From the NCBI RefSeq assembly GCF_005222705.1, contig NZ_STGF01000001.1, positions 124,001-188,000 on the forward strand: DNA of 64,000 nt. Direction: 5' to 3'. Source of the stretch: Paenibacillus sp. SY21-1 (GTDB lineage Bacteria > Bacillota > Bacilli > Paenibacillales > Paenibacillaceae). The position numbers were made by a program, and so were the translations under genes. Under the pieces are notes generated by a model. It had not been told where the DNA came from and searched no databases. It worked only from the letters and a program-made list of their open reading frames with translations. Below are positions 48,113-57,006 of the stretch, piece by piece. Positions within the stretch are counted from its first letter, which is position 1. Each line of letters begins with the position of its first letter.

Positions 48113-51100
48113 ATGACAACAACCCCACCCTTAAAAAATGAGCGTATCCCTGAGCTGCAGCTGGTACGGGCATTGGCTATTCTTGGCGTTTTGTCGGTCC
48201 ATGCCAGCGCCTCCGCGATTGATACGATGAAGCAATCCGGTTATTATTATGCCTACAATTTCATCAACATCTTTATGAAGTACGGGACCCCTACTTTCAT
48301 CCTGTTAAGCAGCTTCGTTTTATTCTACAGCTACTATTCCCGTCCGTTAACCGGAAAATTAATAAGCGGCTTTTATAAAAAAAGATTATTGTATATTATT
48401 GTGCCCTATATTTTGTTTTCTGCAGGCTATTTCTACTACACCCGCTATTTGTCCAATCTTCCGTTATTTACCGCGGATTCTTTTACCGCATTTTTCGAGA
48501 GACTAAGGACAGGCAAGGCGCAGAGCCACCTTTATTTTGTCTACATTAGCGTGCAGTTTTATTTACTCTTCCCGATCCTGCTGTGGCTTACCAAAAAGTC
48601 GCAATGGCTCGTTCGGCTGCTTATACCGCTGGGCTTTGCGATACAATGGGGCTTCGTGCTCATGAACAAATATTACTGGACCGTTGAAAATAAGGGAAGC
48701 TGGTCGCTTTCGTACTTTTCCTTCTTCTTCCTGGGAGCGGCGCTGGGCATTTATTACCCCAAAATCAAGGAATGGCTTATCGTCAACAAGCAGAACGCAA
48801 CGCCTAAGCGCGTTTCCGCGTGGATTTTCGTCTGGGCCGCATGGCTGGCGCTGGCGCTTGCTCACGTAACCGTCTATTACAATGCGCGTGCGCTGGGCAC
48901 GAGATACAATTCGCTGCTGTTTGAAGGATTGTGGAATCTGCATTGCATATTCACGGCGCTTGTCGTCATACAGGCCGCCTTTATTATTTACCGAAGCTTT
49001 CCTTCCGTTATCGTTAAGCCGTTATATAGACTTGGCGAGCTATCGTTCGGCATTTATTTGATTCATATCTTTTTCCTGACTTATATCTACGACTGGTATA
49101 TGCCGCAAATTAGCGTCGCTTGGCAGGTCCATCTGAAATATTTGGGTAGCTGGCTGTTTATGCTCGTTGCGTCATGGATCGTCGTTGCATTCGTAAGCAG
49201 ATTTATACCATTTTCTTGGATGATTTTTGGCAATGTGCCTGGGGGGAAAACAATCAAATTGAACATCACAAAAAAACAGATAGTCATTGCAAGCGTCGCT
49301 GTGCTGCTTATCGCTTCCGCTGTGCTGATTGGCTTATGGTACAAGTCGGGAGAAACGAAAAACTTAAATGAAAAACAGCCGTTGGAGGAAGTGGTAACGG
49401 AAGCGACCATTAGCGAAAGCTATGACGTGATCGTCGCGGGAACCGATCCGGAAGGCGTAACGGCAGCGGTATCCGCTGCTCGCAACGGGCTCAAGGTGCT
49501 GCTGGTTGACGGCAAAAACCGCGCCATCCTCGGCGGACTGATGACCGTCGGCGGTCTGAATACGCTCGACAACAATTTCTCGCCGTTAAACTCCGGACTG
49601 CCGGATAAGCATCATTTTTTGAACAAAGGCATTTTTCAGGAATGGTACGATCAGATTGAAGGAACCTCCTTCGACACCAACACGGCCGCCAATGTTTTCA
49701 ACAAGCTGGTTGCGGGCGAATCGAATATTGACGTCGTGATGAAGGCGCAAAGCATGGAGCCGATTATGGGCCAAGGCAAAGACGGCAATCGGGCAATCGA
49801 GGGCTTGACCATTGTGCGGGAAGACGGCTCTGTACATAGCGTGAAGGCGAACGTCGTAATCGACGCCACGCAGGACGGCGATATCGGCGCGGCTGCAGGG
49901 GCCCCCTTCACAATCGGACGCGAGGATCTGAACCGCCCGGAAGCCCAGATGGCGGTAACGCTGGTGTTTGGGCTGAGCGGAGTCACGCAGGAAATCTGGG
50001 AATCCTTCGGCAAGCATAAAAATTCCGGAGTCGATTCCATGAGCGGCTGGGGCTTCCCGGATGCCAAGGACTACGTGTCCTCCAATCCCGAGCGAGTGAA
50101 AATGCGCGGTTTAAATATCGGCAGACAAAATGACAATACCATCCTTATCAACGCCATGCACATTTTCAACGTCGATCCGCTTGACCCGGCTTCTGTCGCG
50201 GCCGCTCTCAAGGACGGCAAAGCGGAAGCGCCGCGTATTGTGGAATATTTAAAAGAAACATTCACGGAATTCAAGGATCTTGAATTTTCCGGCACGGCTG
50301 ACGAGCTCTATATTCGCGAATCCCGTCATTTCCAAGGCGAATATCGGCTCACGATGGCCGATGTTATGGAAAACCGCGATTTCTGGGACGCCGTCGGCTA
50401 CGGCTCCTATGATGTAGATATTCAAAGCACAAACTACCTGGATCAAGGCATTATTATGATGTCGCCCGAGCAATACGGCGTTCCTTTCCGTACGCTTGTA
50501 CCGCTTGAGGTAGACAATCTGTTAATTGTCGGACGTGCGGCCAGCTTTGATTCCATGCCGCACGGCAGCGCGCGCGTAATCCCGCTCGGCATGGCAACGG
50601 CGCAGGCTGCCGGCGCCGCCGTCAAGCTTGCCATGGACAATCAGCTCACCGTTCGCGAGCTGTCGGAATCCACTGAGCTTATCGGAGAGCTGCGCGCTGC
50701 GCTTGAGAAGCAGGGCATGGATCTGTCGATGCATAAATTTGAAGCGCCGGCCTATACGAAGCATAAAGCGTACAAGGCGCTAATCGCGGCTGTCAGCATG
50801 ATGAATACAAGCGGCGGCTACGATAACAGCTACTTTGATCTGGACGGCGTTTCGAATGACCAGCGTTTTGTGTACAAGCTGAACAATGTCGGCAAAATAT
50901 TGCCGAATGATTTTCCCGGCGATCCGGCAAAAGCGATTGAGGGTGTAAGCAAACCGACAGAGGTACAGCTTACGCTCGAACAGGCCATCCGAATTATCGC
51001 TTATGCCATCGATACGGAACAAGGCGAGACGCTGACGATTGATGAAATGAAGAAACGCGGCTGGATTACACAGGACACGCTTGATGCCATCGATAATCCG

Positions 51101-51178
51101 GAAGCCGTGACCAACGGCGAGGGCTTTATGCTCATCCGCGATGTTTTGGAGTTCTACGCAAACAAGGTGTATGAATAA
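48113..51178 (+). CDS. Membrane acyltransferase-3 fused to a FAD-dependent oxidoreductase
   Basis: A 1,021-residue fusion. Residues 5-370 form a ten-helix acyltransferase-3 domain (start PELQLVRALAILGVLSVHAS; conserved His in LSVHAS, and FGIYLIHIFFL near 312). An eleventh helix follows at 390-411 (IVIASVAVLLIASAVLIGLW) after a Lys-rich loop. From 437 is a FAD_oxidored-type flavoprotein (YDVIVAGTDPEGVTAAVSAA; IDATQDGDIGAAAG; LLIVGRAASFDSMPHGSAR). The last 120 residues are unassigned. Eleven helices with positive loops inside place the flavoprotein outside the membrane, where acyltransferase-3 proteins often carry SGNH domains. The ATG at 48113 follows AAAGG. Function unknown; modification and oxidation of a surface glycan or lipid is a guess. 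Confidence 0.82.
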   Translation: MTTTPPLKNERIPELQLVRALAILGVLSVHASASAIDTMKQSGYYYAYNFINIFMKYGTPTFILLSSFVLFYSYYSRPLTGKLISGFYKKRLLYIIVPYILFSAGYFYYTRYLSNLPLFTADSFTAFFERLRTGKAQSHLYFVYISVQFYLLFPILLWLTKKSQWLVRLLIPLGFAIQWGFVLMNKYYWTVENKGSWSLSYFSFFFLGAALGIYYPKIKEWLIVNKQNATPKRVSAWIFVWAAWLALALAHVTVYYNARALGTRYNSLLFEGLWNLHCIFTALVVIQAAFIIYRSFPSVIVKPLYRLGELSFGIYLIHIFFLTYIYDWYMPQISVAWQVHLKYLGSWLFMLVASWIVVAFVSRFIPFSWMIFGNVPGGKTIKLNITKKQIVIASVAVLLIASAVLIGLWYKSGETKNLNEKQPLEEVVTEATISESYDVIVAGTDPEGVTAAVSAARNGLKVLLVDGKNRAILGGLMTVGGLNTLDNNFSPLNSGLPDKHHFLNKGIFQEWYDQIEGTSFDTNTAANVFNKLVAGESNIDVVMKAQSMEPIMGQGKDGNRAIEGLTIVREDGSVHSVKANVVIDATQDGDIGAAAGAPFTIGREDLNRPEAQMAVTLVFGLSGVTQEIWESFGKHKNSGVDSMSGWGFPDAKDYVSSNPERVKMRGLNIGRQNDNTILINAMHIFNVDPLDPASVAAALKDGKAEAPRIVEYLKETFTEFKDLEFSGTADELYIRESRHFQGEYRLTMADVMENRDFWDAVGYGSYDVDIQSTNYLDQGIIMMSPEQYGVPFRTLVPLEVDNLLIVGRAASFDSMPHGSARVIPLGMATAQAAGAAVKLAMDNQLTVRELSESTELIGELRAALEKQGMDLSMHKFEAPAYTKHKAYKALIAAVSMMNTSGGYDNSYFDLDGVSNDQRFVYKLNNVGKILPNDFPGDPAKAIEGVSKPTEVQLTLEQAIRIIAYAIDTEQGETLTIDEMKKRGWITQDTLDAIDNPEAVTNGEGFMLIRDVLEFYANKVYE

Positions 51179-51183
51179 GCAAA

Positions 51184-51283
51184 GCGGAAACGGCTGATGC
51201 CTTCCTCTGACGGCAAAGCTAACGTTTCGTTTTCAAATAAAAGCCGATTATAAGTGTAAAACTTATAAATCCTTATAGTTGCA
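51184..51283 (+). repeat. dispersed intergenic repeat, copy C
   Basis: Starts six bases after the stop codon of the fusion gene. The core has GCTGATGCCTTCCTCTGACG and AAAGCTAACGTTTCGTTTTC. The tail TATAAGTGTAAAACTTATA is a palindrome, and AAAACTTATAAATCCTTATA is identical in copy D. Confidence 0.85.
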
Positions 51284-51285
51284 GG

Positions 51286-51316
51286 AAGAACCGGAGCACG
51301 GGCTCCGGTTCTTTTC
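51286..51316 (+). terminator. terminator of the acyltransferase/flavoprotein gene
   Basis: AGAACCGGAGC, short loop, GCTCCGGTTCT, then TTTCAT. It directly follows repeat copy C. Confidence 0.88.
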
Positions 51317-51510
51317 ATAGTATTAGGTCAGCCAGGCTTTACTGGTTGGCCTATTTGTTGCAGGCCGGCACAAGCCGAATGTTTGACCCGCAAGCCTTTT
51401 GCTGCGAGACCCCGCCGCGGCTGCAGAAACAGTTGTCATGATTTGCCCCCTAACCGGAATACATATAGAACATGCTCTCTGAAGCTGTATTGTGGAGGAG
51501 GTGAAACATT

Positions 51511-51732
51511 ATGGCGCTGTTCTGGAATCGTTGGGTGGCGGTTCGTACGGAAGGAGGGGCCCGTTCAGAGCTTATCGATCGTCTGGACGCTCATTTCAAG
51601 TCGAATGGGCTAAAAACCAAAGTAACCATCGAAGGTAACACGCTAAAAAGAATTCATGTGCTCAAGAAGGATGCAGAGGCGGCAAAGCCGCTGCTCGAAG
51701 CTTTCGACAAGGAAAACGAGCGTTTGTTCTGA
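51511..51732 (+). CDS. Small conserved-looking hypothetical protein (73 aa)
   Basis: A 73-residue soluble protein starting MALFWNRWVAVRTEGGARSE and ending KPLLEAFDKENERLF. The alternation of a strand (RWVAVRTEG), helix (SELIDRLDAHFKSNG), two strands (TKVTIEGNTLKRIHVL) and helix (AAKPLLEAFDKEN) suggests a small alpha-beta fold, possibly ferredoxin-like as in DUF2007. I do not recognise the family. The very strong GGAGGAGGTGA site and the terminator right after it support a real gene. Confidence 0.72.
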   Translation: MALFWNRWVAVRTEGGARSELIDRLDAHFKSNGLKTKVTIEGNTLKRIHVLKKDAEAAKPLLEAFDKENERLF

Positions 51733-51778
51733 TGCCGCAAACGAAAGCACGTTATCAGGGCGCCTGAGCGCAACCATA

Positions 51779-51822
51779 GAAAGGGCCGCTCCGCCAGCAA
51801 ATGCTGGTGGAGCGGCCCTTTT
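51779..51822. terminator. strong terminator after the 73-residue gene
   Basis: AAAGGGCCGCTCCGCCAGC and its near-perfect complement around AAAT, followed by TTTTCG. It serves the small gene on the plus strand and could also serve the convergent kinase-like gene. Confidence 0.9.
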
Positions 51823-51860
51823 CGATGCAGAGAAGCAATGACGCTTCTGCTCGCGTATCG

Positions 51861-52541
51861 TTACGATGATGACCGGTTTATAATGGAGGAGTGCTTGATC
51901 AGGCGATAGCCCTTCCGAACGCCATTCATTACCCACGCGGGAACGGGCACTGGCTTTTTGGATAGAAACGGCATATAGATACGATTATAAGCCTTCTTCA
52001 AATCATCCCACATTGCGCATGGATCGGTTTTTAGAAAATCCGATATATCGACAACCAATCCCCGTCCGTCCTTGACCATGACGTTTTTGCCGTGCACATC
52101 GTGGGGATGCAGCCCCTGCGATCTCGCATAATCGAGCGCGGCATCGATATCGTCGATTACCTGCTTGGGAATGATCTCCCCTTCAAGCACGCACTGATAC
52201 AAGGTTTTTCCCGTCAAACGCTTGAGCAGCAAATACGAATGCCCATTGCAGCGATCGGCGTAATAGCATTCGGAATATGCCGGATGACGGCCAATCAGCC
52301 GGTACACCTCGCATTCGCTTTCCCAGCCTTCTCTGCCCTCTGCATAGACCTTAACCGCAATATCCGGGTATTGCTCGCTTACAAATACAGCCGCGTAATT
52401 GCCTGCGCCTAGCGTCTTCCAGCCTTGCGGCTCCGCTTCTACCCGGACCGGCTCGCCGTGCGAAATGCTGCGTATCGTTACGGTCTGGAGCAGCGTCCGC
52501 TCCGTATATGAAATGAGCCGTTGCAGTTCCGATTGTTCCAT
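51861..52541 (-). CDS. Small Ser/Thr protein kinase-like protein
   Basis: A 226-residue single-domain kinase fold. It has the Gly-rich loop LGAGNYAAVFV, the ATP-binding Lys in IAVKVYAEG, the catalytic loop HPHDVHGKNVMV (Asp and Asn spaced as in HRD...N) and the metal-binding segment VVDISDF in place of DFG. Length and motifs resemble Bacillus YrzF-type kinases. No transmembrane or PASTA region, so it is not the PrkC kinase. The substrate is unknown. It lies alone between a small gene and the SMR/TetR operon. Confidence 0.8.
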   Translation of the reverse strand: MEQSELQRLISYTERTLLQTVTIRSISHGEPVRVEAEPQGWKTLGAGNYAAVFVSEQYPDIAVKVYAEGREGWESECEVYRLIGRHPAYSECYYADRCNGHSYLLLKRLTGKTLYQCVLEGEIIPKQVIDDIDAALDYARSQGLHPHDVHGKNVMVKDGRGLVVDISDFLKTDPCAMWDDLKKAYNRIYMPFLSKKPVPVPAWVMNGVRKGYRLIKHSSIINRSSS

Positions 52542-52666
52542 GATGGCTCACCTTCCTCCTCTTGCTCGTCGACTTAACCTCTGTCTCCATTGTAAGACCA
52601 GTCGGGGCAAAAAGAAAGATAGGTCCATATCCGGCGGAATGCCACGCTTCGGAAAAATTAGCTCTG

Positions 52667-52987
52667 TTAATGTCCGCCCACTAGCTTAAGGCCAACAACG
52701 CCGATTACAATCATGCTTAAAAACAGCAGCTTGCGGAAATCGCGGGACTCCTTGAAAAAAATCATGCCCAGCAGCACGCTGCCAATCGACCCGATTCCCG
52801 TCCAGATACCGTACGCCGTGCTGATCGGCACATCCTGCAGAGCCCGCGACAGAAAGTAGAAGCTGACAAAGCCGGAGGCGATGGCGCCCATCGTAAATTT
52901 CCATTTCCTGAAGCCGTCTGACAGCTTCATAAAGGTAACGCCGCCTACCTCGCCCAACCCTGATATAAATAGAAAGATCCAAGCCAT
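52667..52987 (-). CDS. SMR-family efflux subunit, second of a pair
   Basis: A 106-residue, four-helix small multidrug resistance protein. The membrane-embedded Glu is in IFLFISGLGEVGGVTFMK, and helix 3-4 motifs are PISTAYGIWTGIGSIGSVL and SMIVIGVVGLKLV. Two bases separate it from the first subunit. The pair resembles B. subtilis YkkC/YkkD (guanidinium exporter) as unequal partners that form a heterodimer. No guanidine riboswitch is seen here, so the substrate may be guanidinium or another cation. Confidence 0.88.
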   Translation of the reverse strand: MAWIFLFISGLGEVGGVTFMKLSDGFRKWKFTMGAIASGFVSFYFLSRALQDVPISTAYGIWTGIGSIGSVLLGMIFFKESRDFRKLLFLSMIVIGVVGLKLVGGH

Positions 52988-52989
52988 CG

Positions 52990-53361
52990 TCAGCCACCCG
53001 CCCTTTCCGTTACCGCCTCGGCGCTTCCGGCATCAGCTTTCTTCTCCTTGGAAACAAGCTTTAATCCGACGATCCCGCCAATCAGCACGACAATAAAAAA
53101 CAGCCTCCAGAAATCGGCGGGCTCATTCAATACGATGATGCCGGCAATAACCGTACCGACCGTTCCGATCCCGGTAAACATGGCGTAAGCCACGCCGATC
53201 TCGATCGTTCGCATCGCCCGCGCAAACAGCATAAAGCTTGCAACCAGCAATACGATCGTAATGATGCTCGGCTGCAGCTTAGTAAAGCCTTCCGAGTATT
53301 TCAGTCCAAACGTCCAGCCGATCTCCAATAATCCGGCAAAAAACAAAAGCAACCACTGCAT
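52990..53361 (-). CDS. SMR-family efflux subunit, first of a pair
   Basis: A 123-residue, four-helix SMR protein. The essential Glu is in FFAGLLEIGWTFGLKYSEGF, and the signature is VAYAMFTGIGTVGTVIAGII. The GLLEIGW...GLKYSEGF segment is close to SugE/Gdx and YkkC. A C-terminal basic tail (SKEKKADAGSAEAVTERAGG) is longer than in SugE, as in YkkC. It starts five bases after the end of the TetR gene; the frame also opens at 53415 inside that gene. Function: proton-coupled export of a guanidinium-like or quaternary cation (inference). Confidence 0.88.
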   Translation of the reverse strand: MQWLLLFFAGLLEIGWTFGLKYSEGFTKLQPSIITIVLLVASFMLFARAMRTIEIGVAYAMFTGIGTVGTVIAGIIVLNEPADFWRLFFIVVLIGGIVGLKLVSKEKKADAGSAEAVTERAGG

Positions 53362-53366
53362 GCCAT

Positions 53367-53975
53367 TCAGTCCTCTCTTGCTGTTATCTTCAGCAGCTCC
53401 CACAGCGAAGCCCATACGAGCCGCTTGCGTTCATTAAACAGCTCATCGTTATAGATTTGACGCTCCACCAGCAGCCCATCCACGCACACGTAGAATATCG
53501 CAATCATTCTGGCCTCATCCTGCTTTGCAAATAAACCTTCCTCTACCCCTTGCCTCCACACCCGCAGCAGACCCTCGTTTAATTCCAGCTCATAGCTGCT
53601 GAATACTTGGCGCAGCCAATCGCGCAAATGCCGGGGCGGGACGAGCATCGTACGTTTAATAAAAGCCTGCCCTGAAGTCAAGTTGTCCAAATCTGTATAG
53701 AAATCAAACAGCCGCTGCAGTTGCCCTTCCACATTCCGCTGCGTGAAGCTCTGAAGCAGCTCCTCATACTGCTGGCGCTCTTCGGCAATCACATCCTGAA
53801 TGAGCTGACAGAACAGCTGCTCCTTTGATTTATAATGCGCATAGATGGATGGGGTCTTAATGCCGACCGCCTTCGCAATCTCCGATAGAGACGCGCCCTC
53901 ATAGCCGGATTCCGCAAACATGTGAACGGCCGCCTGCCGAATTCGCTCCGCGGTGGTGCCAGGCTCTGCACTCAT
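53367..53975 (-). CDS. TetR-family repressor of the SMR pair
   Basis: A 202-residue TetR regulator. The N-terminal helix-turn-helix is IRQAAVHMFAESGYEGASLS, then EIAKAVGIKTPSIYAHYKSK; the C-terminal helical domain would bind the inducer. It heads an operon with the two SMR genes. A perfect palindrome lies 30 bases upstream, so it likely represses itself and the pumps until substrate binds. GGGAAGGTGA precedes the ATG. Confidence 0.92.
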   Translation of the reverse strand: MSAEPGTTAERIRQAAVHMFAESGYEGASLSEIAKAVGIKTPSIYAHYKSKEQLFCQLIQDVIAEERQQYEELLQSFTQRNVEGQLQRLFDFYTDLDNLTSGQAFIKRTMLVPPRHLRDWLRQVFSSYELELNEGLLRVWRQGVEEGLFAKQDEARMIAIFYVCVDGLLVERQIYNDELFNERKRLVWASLWELLKITARED

Positions 53976-54004
53976 ATGTCGTCACCTTCCCTGTTCGCAT
54001 TAAC

Positions 54005-54018
54005 CTAACGAACGTTAG
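54005..54018. promoter_or_regulatory. TetR operator
   Basis: CTAACG-AA-CGTTAG, a perfect 6-2-6 palindrome in the promoter region of the TetR gene. Many TetR-family operators use TNACGNNCGTNA cores like this. Confidence 0.72.
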
Positions 54019-54114
54019 TCAGCTAGCATATAGCTATTCTATGTCGAAGCGGCGGTAAAGTCAAGATCGTATGGCCAGCTGTGCGCACTCCATTATGGGA
54101 GACGGCATCTCCCA

Positions 54115-54163
54115 AAAAACAAGGACCTCAGGCGCCGTATTTTCACGGCTTCCGAGGTCCTTG
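54115..54163 (-). terminator. terminator of the hisC-containing operon
   Basis: CAAGGACCTC pairs with GAGGTCCTTG around an inner GCCGT/ACGGC stem; on the minus strand GTTTTTTGGG follows. It lies 23 bases after the last gene. Confidence 0.88.
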
Positions 54164-54185
54164 CCTAGCTTTTCTTAGCCTTGCG

Positions 54186-54614
54186 TTAGCGTTCCCTGCG
54201 CTTGACGAAAGCAAGGATGCCGTTAATGAGCATGCCGGCGGCAAGCCCCAGCAGCACGACAGCCACATTGATCATCAGATAGACGACAACCAGCAGGTCG
54301 AAGCTGTCAGGCGCATCGGTCCGAAGAGGAAGCGCGACGCTTAACCCGTACCCGATCAGCACGCTGAACGGAATCCAGAACAAAAAAATAAACACAGGGA
54401 AGTACCAATGCCGGTTGCCAAACCAGCGGACGATCGGCGCGGCGAATGCGGCGATCAGCAATAGACTGATTGGCACATTCCATTCAATAATGCCTCTATT
54501 GTAGTAAGCCGCGTACATGAATGCATTGCCCGCAAGCGCATAAGCCAAGCTGAGCAGCAGAACCCGCCTCATCGAGAGGCGGATAAGCCGTTGGTCCTCG
54601 CTTATATCCTGCAT
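54186..54614 (-). CDS. Hypothetical four-helix membrane protein
   Basis: A 142-residue protein with four hydrophobic segments (VLLLSLAYALAGNAFMYAAY, ISLLLIAAFAAPIVRWF, YFPVFIFLFWIPFSVLIGYG, and LLVVVYLMINVAVVLLGLAA). It has short charged ends and no motif I recognise. It overlaps the hisC stop by one base, so it is the last gene of the phosphatase-vanZ-hisC-membrane protein group, and is followed by the terminator. Confidence 0.75.
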   Translation of the reverse strand: MQDISEDQRLIRLSMRRVLLLSLAYALAGNAFMYAAYYNRGIIEWNVPISLLLIAAFAAPIVRWFGNRHWYFPVFIFLFWIPFSVLIGYGLSVALPLRTDAPDSFDLLVVVYLMINVAVVLLGLAAGMLINGILAFVKRRER

Positions 54615-55675
54615 CAGCCGGCCACAATATCGCCTAGCGCGGCGACAAATGCATCCATTTCCTCGTCCGTCCCGATGCTGACGCGCAAATACTCGTCAAT
54701 GCGCGGCTGATCGAAATACCGCACGAGCACGCCTTTTTCACGAAGCTGCTGAAAAATGCTTTTGGCCGGAATTTCGGGATGCGTAATGAAAATAAAATTG
54801 GCCTTGGAATCGGTAGCCTTAAAGCCCAGCCTCTGCGCCTCATGCGTGACGCGCTCGCGCGTTGCGATAACACGGTCCGTCGCCTCGCGGAAATAGGCCT
54901 CATCCTGGAGAGCCGCAACCGCGCCGGCCAGCGCCAGACGGTCCAGCGTATAGGAGTTGAAGGAATTTTTGATCCGGTTCAGCCCGTCAATCAATTCCTC
55001 GCTGCCAAACGCCAAGCCTACGCGCAAGCCTGCGAGCGAACGCGACTTGGACAACGTCTGGATGACGAGAAGATTCGGATACTCCTGGATAAGCGAAACG
55101 GCCGATTCTCCGCCAAAATCAATGTAGGCCTCATCAATGACGACCGCTTGCTCCGTGTTGGCATCAAGAAGCTTGCGAATGTCCGCTAAGGGCAGGAGCT
55201 GAGCCGTCGGCGCATTCGGATTCGGCAGAATGATGCCGCCGTTATCCGCCGTATAGGAAGCAACTTCGATCTGAAACTGCTCGTTCACCGGAACAAGCTC
55301 CGTCTGCAAGCCGTACAGCTTGGCATATACCTTATAAAAGCTGTAGGTGATATCCGGGAAAAGCAGCTTTTTCTCGGGATTAAAAAATGCGGCGAAGGCG
55401 AACGCCAATATTTCGTCGGACCCGTTGCCAACAAAAACCTGCGATGCGGACAAGCCGTAATAGCCGGCTGCTGCCTCTACAAGCGTTTCGCAGGTTGGAT
55501 CGGGATACAGGCGCAAATCGGCATCCGCAGCCTTCTGAATCGCCTCGATCGCCTTCGGCGAAGGGGGATACGGATTTTCGTTCGTATTCAGCTTAATATA
55601 CGTTTTGTCCTTGGGCTGCTCGCCCGGGACGTAAGGGACGAGCGAAGCCGTTAGCGGACTCCAGAATTTGCTCAT
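54614..55675 (-). CDS. hisC: Histidinol-phosphate aminotransferase
   Basis: A 353-residue class I/II PLP aminotransferase. The family start (IKLNTNENPYPPSPKAIEAI), PLP Lys in IQTLSKSRSLAGLRVG and substrate motif VVIDEAYIDF are present. It converts imidazole acetol phosphate to histidinol phosphate and often also serves Phe/Tyr synthesis. It is isolated from other his genes and overlaps vanZ by four bases, so its physiological role could differ from histidine synthesis. Confidence 0.92.
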   Translation of the reverse strand: MSKFWSPLTASLVPYVPGEQPKDKTYIKLNTNENPYPPSPKAIEAIQKAADADLRLYPDPTCETLVEAAAGYYGLSASQVFVGNGSDEILAFAFAAFFNPEKKLLFPDITYSFYKVYAKLYGLQTELVPVNEQFQIEVASYTADNGGIILPNPNAPTAQLLPLADIRKLLDANTEQAVVIDEAYIDFGGESAVSLIQEYPNLLVIQTLSKSRSLAGLRVGLAFGSEELIDGLNRIKNSFNSYTLDRLALAGAVAALQDEAYFREATDRVIATRERVTHEAQRLGFKATDSKANFIFITHPEIPAKSIFQQLREKGVLVRYFDQPRIDEYLRVSIGTDEEMDAFVAALGDIVAG

Positions 55676-56169
55676 TGCATGGTTCCTCTCCTCTTTATTG
55701 AATGCGTATGGCGGCCGCCCGGTGGATGATGAAAGCTTAGCATGAGTCTTATGCAGGCAAGACCGAGCAAAGCGCCAAACGTATTCAAAATAATATCGTC
55801 GATATCGAAGCTGCCGACCCGCAGCGCCAATTGCAGCAGCTCCGCGCAGGCAATCATCGCAATCGTGACGGCGGCAAGCCGGAATGCACCCGCAAAGCTC
55901 CGGTTCAAGAGCGGAAGAAATACGCCGATCGGCATAAACAGCACGATATTGCCGAATAAATTTTTAAACCAGATGCTAAAAGGAAGATGATGGCGATAGA
56001 TGATATAAGCTTTAATCGTTTTAAACGGAATCAGATTATAGGAATAGCCGCTCCCCGCTTCGCGGTCCCGCACAAACAGCAGCAGGCACATCATGAACAA
56101 ATAAACGAGCGCGGCCAGCACAATGAACAGGTTTAGCGGTACACTTCGACTGTAGGCTTTTCCGAACAT
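55672..56169 (-). CDS. VanZ-family membrane protein
   Basis: A 165-residue protein with about four membrane helices. The VanZ signature is near the end (RVGSFDIDDIILNTFGALLG), and the block NLFGNIVLFMPIGVFLPLL matches the family. VanZ homologues are linked to resistance to teicoplanin-type lipoglycopeptides, though most members have no tested role. It lies three bases after the phosphatase gene and overlaps hisC by four. Confidence 0.88.
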   Translation of the reverse strand: MFGKAYSRSVPLNLFIVLAALVYLFMMCLLLFVRDREAGSGYSYNLIPFKTIKAYIIYRHHLPFSIWFKNLFGNIVLFMPIGVFLPLLNRSFAGAFRLAAVTIAMIACAELLQLALRVGSFDIDDIILNTFGALLGLACIRLMLSFHHPPGGRHTHSIKRRGTMQ

Positions 56170-56172
56170 CAG

Positions 56173-56886
56173 CTACCGTCTCCACGGAACCGAGTACGTC
56201 CGCAGTTGATCCGGCCCCGTAATTTCCAGGCCGTTCAGCTGATGGCCGGAGGCGCAGCCGCCGTCAATGCCGATTTTGCCGTTTCCGAACCAAATATCCG
56301 GCTTGCCGTGAATATCGATCGTTTTGGTATGGCCAAAAATGACGGTTTTGGAGACAGACGTCGGACGATTGAGAAAGGGACCCTTAATGTACAGGAAATC
56401 TCTTTTGGGCTGCTCCTTCCAATTGATATAGCTTGGATTAAGACCGGCATGGACATAAATAAAATGATCATCCTCATGATAATAGGGCAGCCGGCTTAGA
56501 AACTCGAGATGATGGGGATAGCGCTCCTTGATCGTCTGCCGCATCTTGACTATGATCGCATCCATCGGACCTTGCCTGATGCCGGTATAGCTCTCCGCCG
56601 TCTGGCGGCCGCCGTGGCCGGAAAATTTCATCAGCGATTGCTCGCTGCGCTCCAGCACAACATCTACGAGCCGTTCATCATGATTGCCTTGTATCGCGAT
56701 CGCCCCATCATTGCGCACGAGGCGGATCACTTGCTCAACCACGTCCCGGCTGTGCGGGCCGCGATCGACAAAATCGCCCAGCAGCAGCAGCTGATCCTCG
56801 CCGGGCGTATACTTCATAAGCGTCAACAGATCGTTAAACGAAGTGTGACAGCCGTGAATGTCGCTAATGACTAACGTTCGCTTCAT
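56173..56886 (-). CDS. Metallophosphatase of the PPP family (Ser/Thr phosphatase / Ap4A-hydrolase-like)
   Basis: A 237-residue two-metal phosphatase. Metal ligands are in ISDIHGCHTSFNDLL, LLGDFVDRGPHSRDVV, IQGNHDE, YVHAGLNPSY and FGHTKT, a complete PPP set. The size fits bacterial PrpA/PrpE-type enzymes acting on phosphoproteins or dinucleoside polyphosphates. AGGAGGGG fixes the start at 56886; the frame opens at 56910. First gene of the group running to 54186. Confidence 0.9.
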   Translation of the reverse strand: MKRTLVISDIHGCHTSFNDLLTLMKYTPGEDQLLLLGDFVDRGPHSRDVVEQVIRLVRNDGAIAIQGNHDERLVDVVLERSEQSLMKFSGHGGRQTAESYTGIRQGPMDAIIVKMRQTIKERYPHHLEFLSRLPYYHEDDHFIYVHAGLNPSYINWKEQPKRDFLYIKGPFLNRPTSVSKTVIFGHTKTIDIHGKPDIWFGNGKIGIDGGCASGHQLNGLEITGPDQLRTYSVPWRR

Positions 56887-57006
56887 ATTCCCCTCCTCTT
56901 GAAACGTCATTTGAGAAAATGATGGCGCTAACCGGCTTAAGCCGGCATCAAACCCTGCATTCAGCCGCGCTGCCGCCTGCTTCGGTGCAGCCTCCAGCGC
57001 CGCCGT

